A stretch of DNA of 64,000 nucleotides from Sporosarcina obsidiansis (GTDB lineage: Bacteria > Bacillota > Bacilli > Bacillales_A > Planococcaceae). The DNA lies in assembly GCF_009651005.1 (NCBI RefSeq), contig NZ_WHVW01000005.1:140394-204393 (forward strand), read 5' to 3'. Position 1 is the first letter of the stretch. Each line of letters starts with the position of its first letter. The notes under the pieces were generated by a model. The model ran no database searches. It was not told the origin of the DNA and saw only the letters and a list, made by a program, of their open reading frames with translations. Both the position numbers and the translations under genes were made by a program. Below, one piece after another: positions 62,836 to 64,000 of the stretch.

Positions 62836-62912
62836 CAGTTGAGTTGTTCACTCAAAACTGAATAAAAGACATTGGGTAGTTCAAGCAACTACTTTTTACG
62901 TTGTCCAGCCTC

Positions 62913-63009
62913 AGCGGCCAGATGCTCGGGTCATAAGTCAAAGCTGCTGTGTGGCAAAAAACGCCACTTCGCATCTTCGCCTTATGCCGGTCGCATCTAG
63001 ACGGCCGCT
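62913..63009 (-). repeat. Large hairpin in the 23S-5S spacer
   Basis: On the minus strand AGCGGCC, AGATGC, CGG and CATAAG in one arm match CTTATG, CCG, GCATCT and GGCCGCT in the other, forming a roughly 100-base imperfect hairpin topped by a GTGGCG/TGCCAC stem. It may be an rRNA processing structure or a copy of a dispersed hairpin element of Planococcaceae. Confidence 0.55.
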
Positions 63010-63026
63010 TCGGCTTTTCGTTAATA

Positions 63027-64000
<974 letters not shown>

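Noticed and set aside
62596..62865. 89-codon frame across tRNA-Asp and 5S
   Set aside because: It lies over structural RNA genes on the opposite strand and is therefore spurious.

Overview
The window looks like chromosome of a low-GC Gram-positive of the Bacillales, most like Planococcaceae (Sporosarcina-type). The reasons are strong AGGAGG ribosome sites, frequent TTG/GTG starts, a CIRCE-controlled groESL, and a right end with the same gene order as the Bacillus subtilis ydiB-ydiL-groESL region (tsaE-tsaB-rimI-tsaD-ydiF-rex-tatA-tatC-CPBP protease-groES-groEL). The genus is inference.

Left (1-5 kb): small accessory genes. These are a RibD/DHFR-fold reductase, a YdhK-type lipoprotein, a CatE-like extradiol dioxygenase divergent from an HxlR regulator, and a BluB-like enzyme. 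A palindromic intergenic repeat family and a 34-bp perfect palindrome lie between them.

Catabolic region (5-31.5 kb): a leftward block encodes a form-II CoxL-type molybdenum hydroxylase (S-L-M) with CoxG/D/E, two XdhC-family proteins and a MobA-like nucleotidyltransferase. It lies downstream of pxpB-pxpC-biotin carrier-biotin carboxylase-pxpA and of gabD-gabT with divergent gabR. A second leftward operon runs from a GntR repressor (with a near-perfect operator) through a PuuD-like gamma-glutamyl hydrolase, a Pot-type ABC transporter, a leaderless family-5 solute-binding protein and an aldehyde dehydrogenase. Together these suggest conversion of polyamines or lactams to GABA and then succinate.

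Decay zone (32-34.7 kb): remnants of an amidohydrolase, an APC permease and two TetR regulators lie around an intact SMR efflux pair. TetR-type operators are still visible.

Mobile island (34904-51074, about 16.2 kb): a phage satellite (PICI-like) inserted in the last codons of groEL and bounded by an 18-bp direct repeat. From the right it carries an integrase, an XRE repressor, an excisionase-like protein, an antirepressor, prim-pol and DUF927 replication proteins, an iteron-type origin, an ArpU activator, a second recombinase, an HK97 capsid, HNH and TerS. No TerL, portal, protease or tail gene is present. Cargo at the left end is a SIR2-domain protein, a DUF5677 protein and a predicted small RNA. 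An uncharacterised membrane/SH3 protein sits between capsid and HNH.

Right end (51-64 kb): groESL, CPBP protease, dacB, tatAC, rex, the ABC-F gene ydiF, a DnaA-box cluster, the t6A genes tsaD-rimI-tsaB-tsaE, tRNA-Asp, 5S rRNA and the 3' part of 23S rRNA, which runs off the window.
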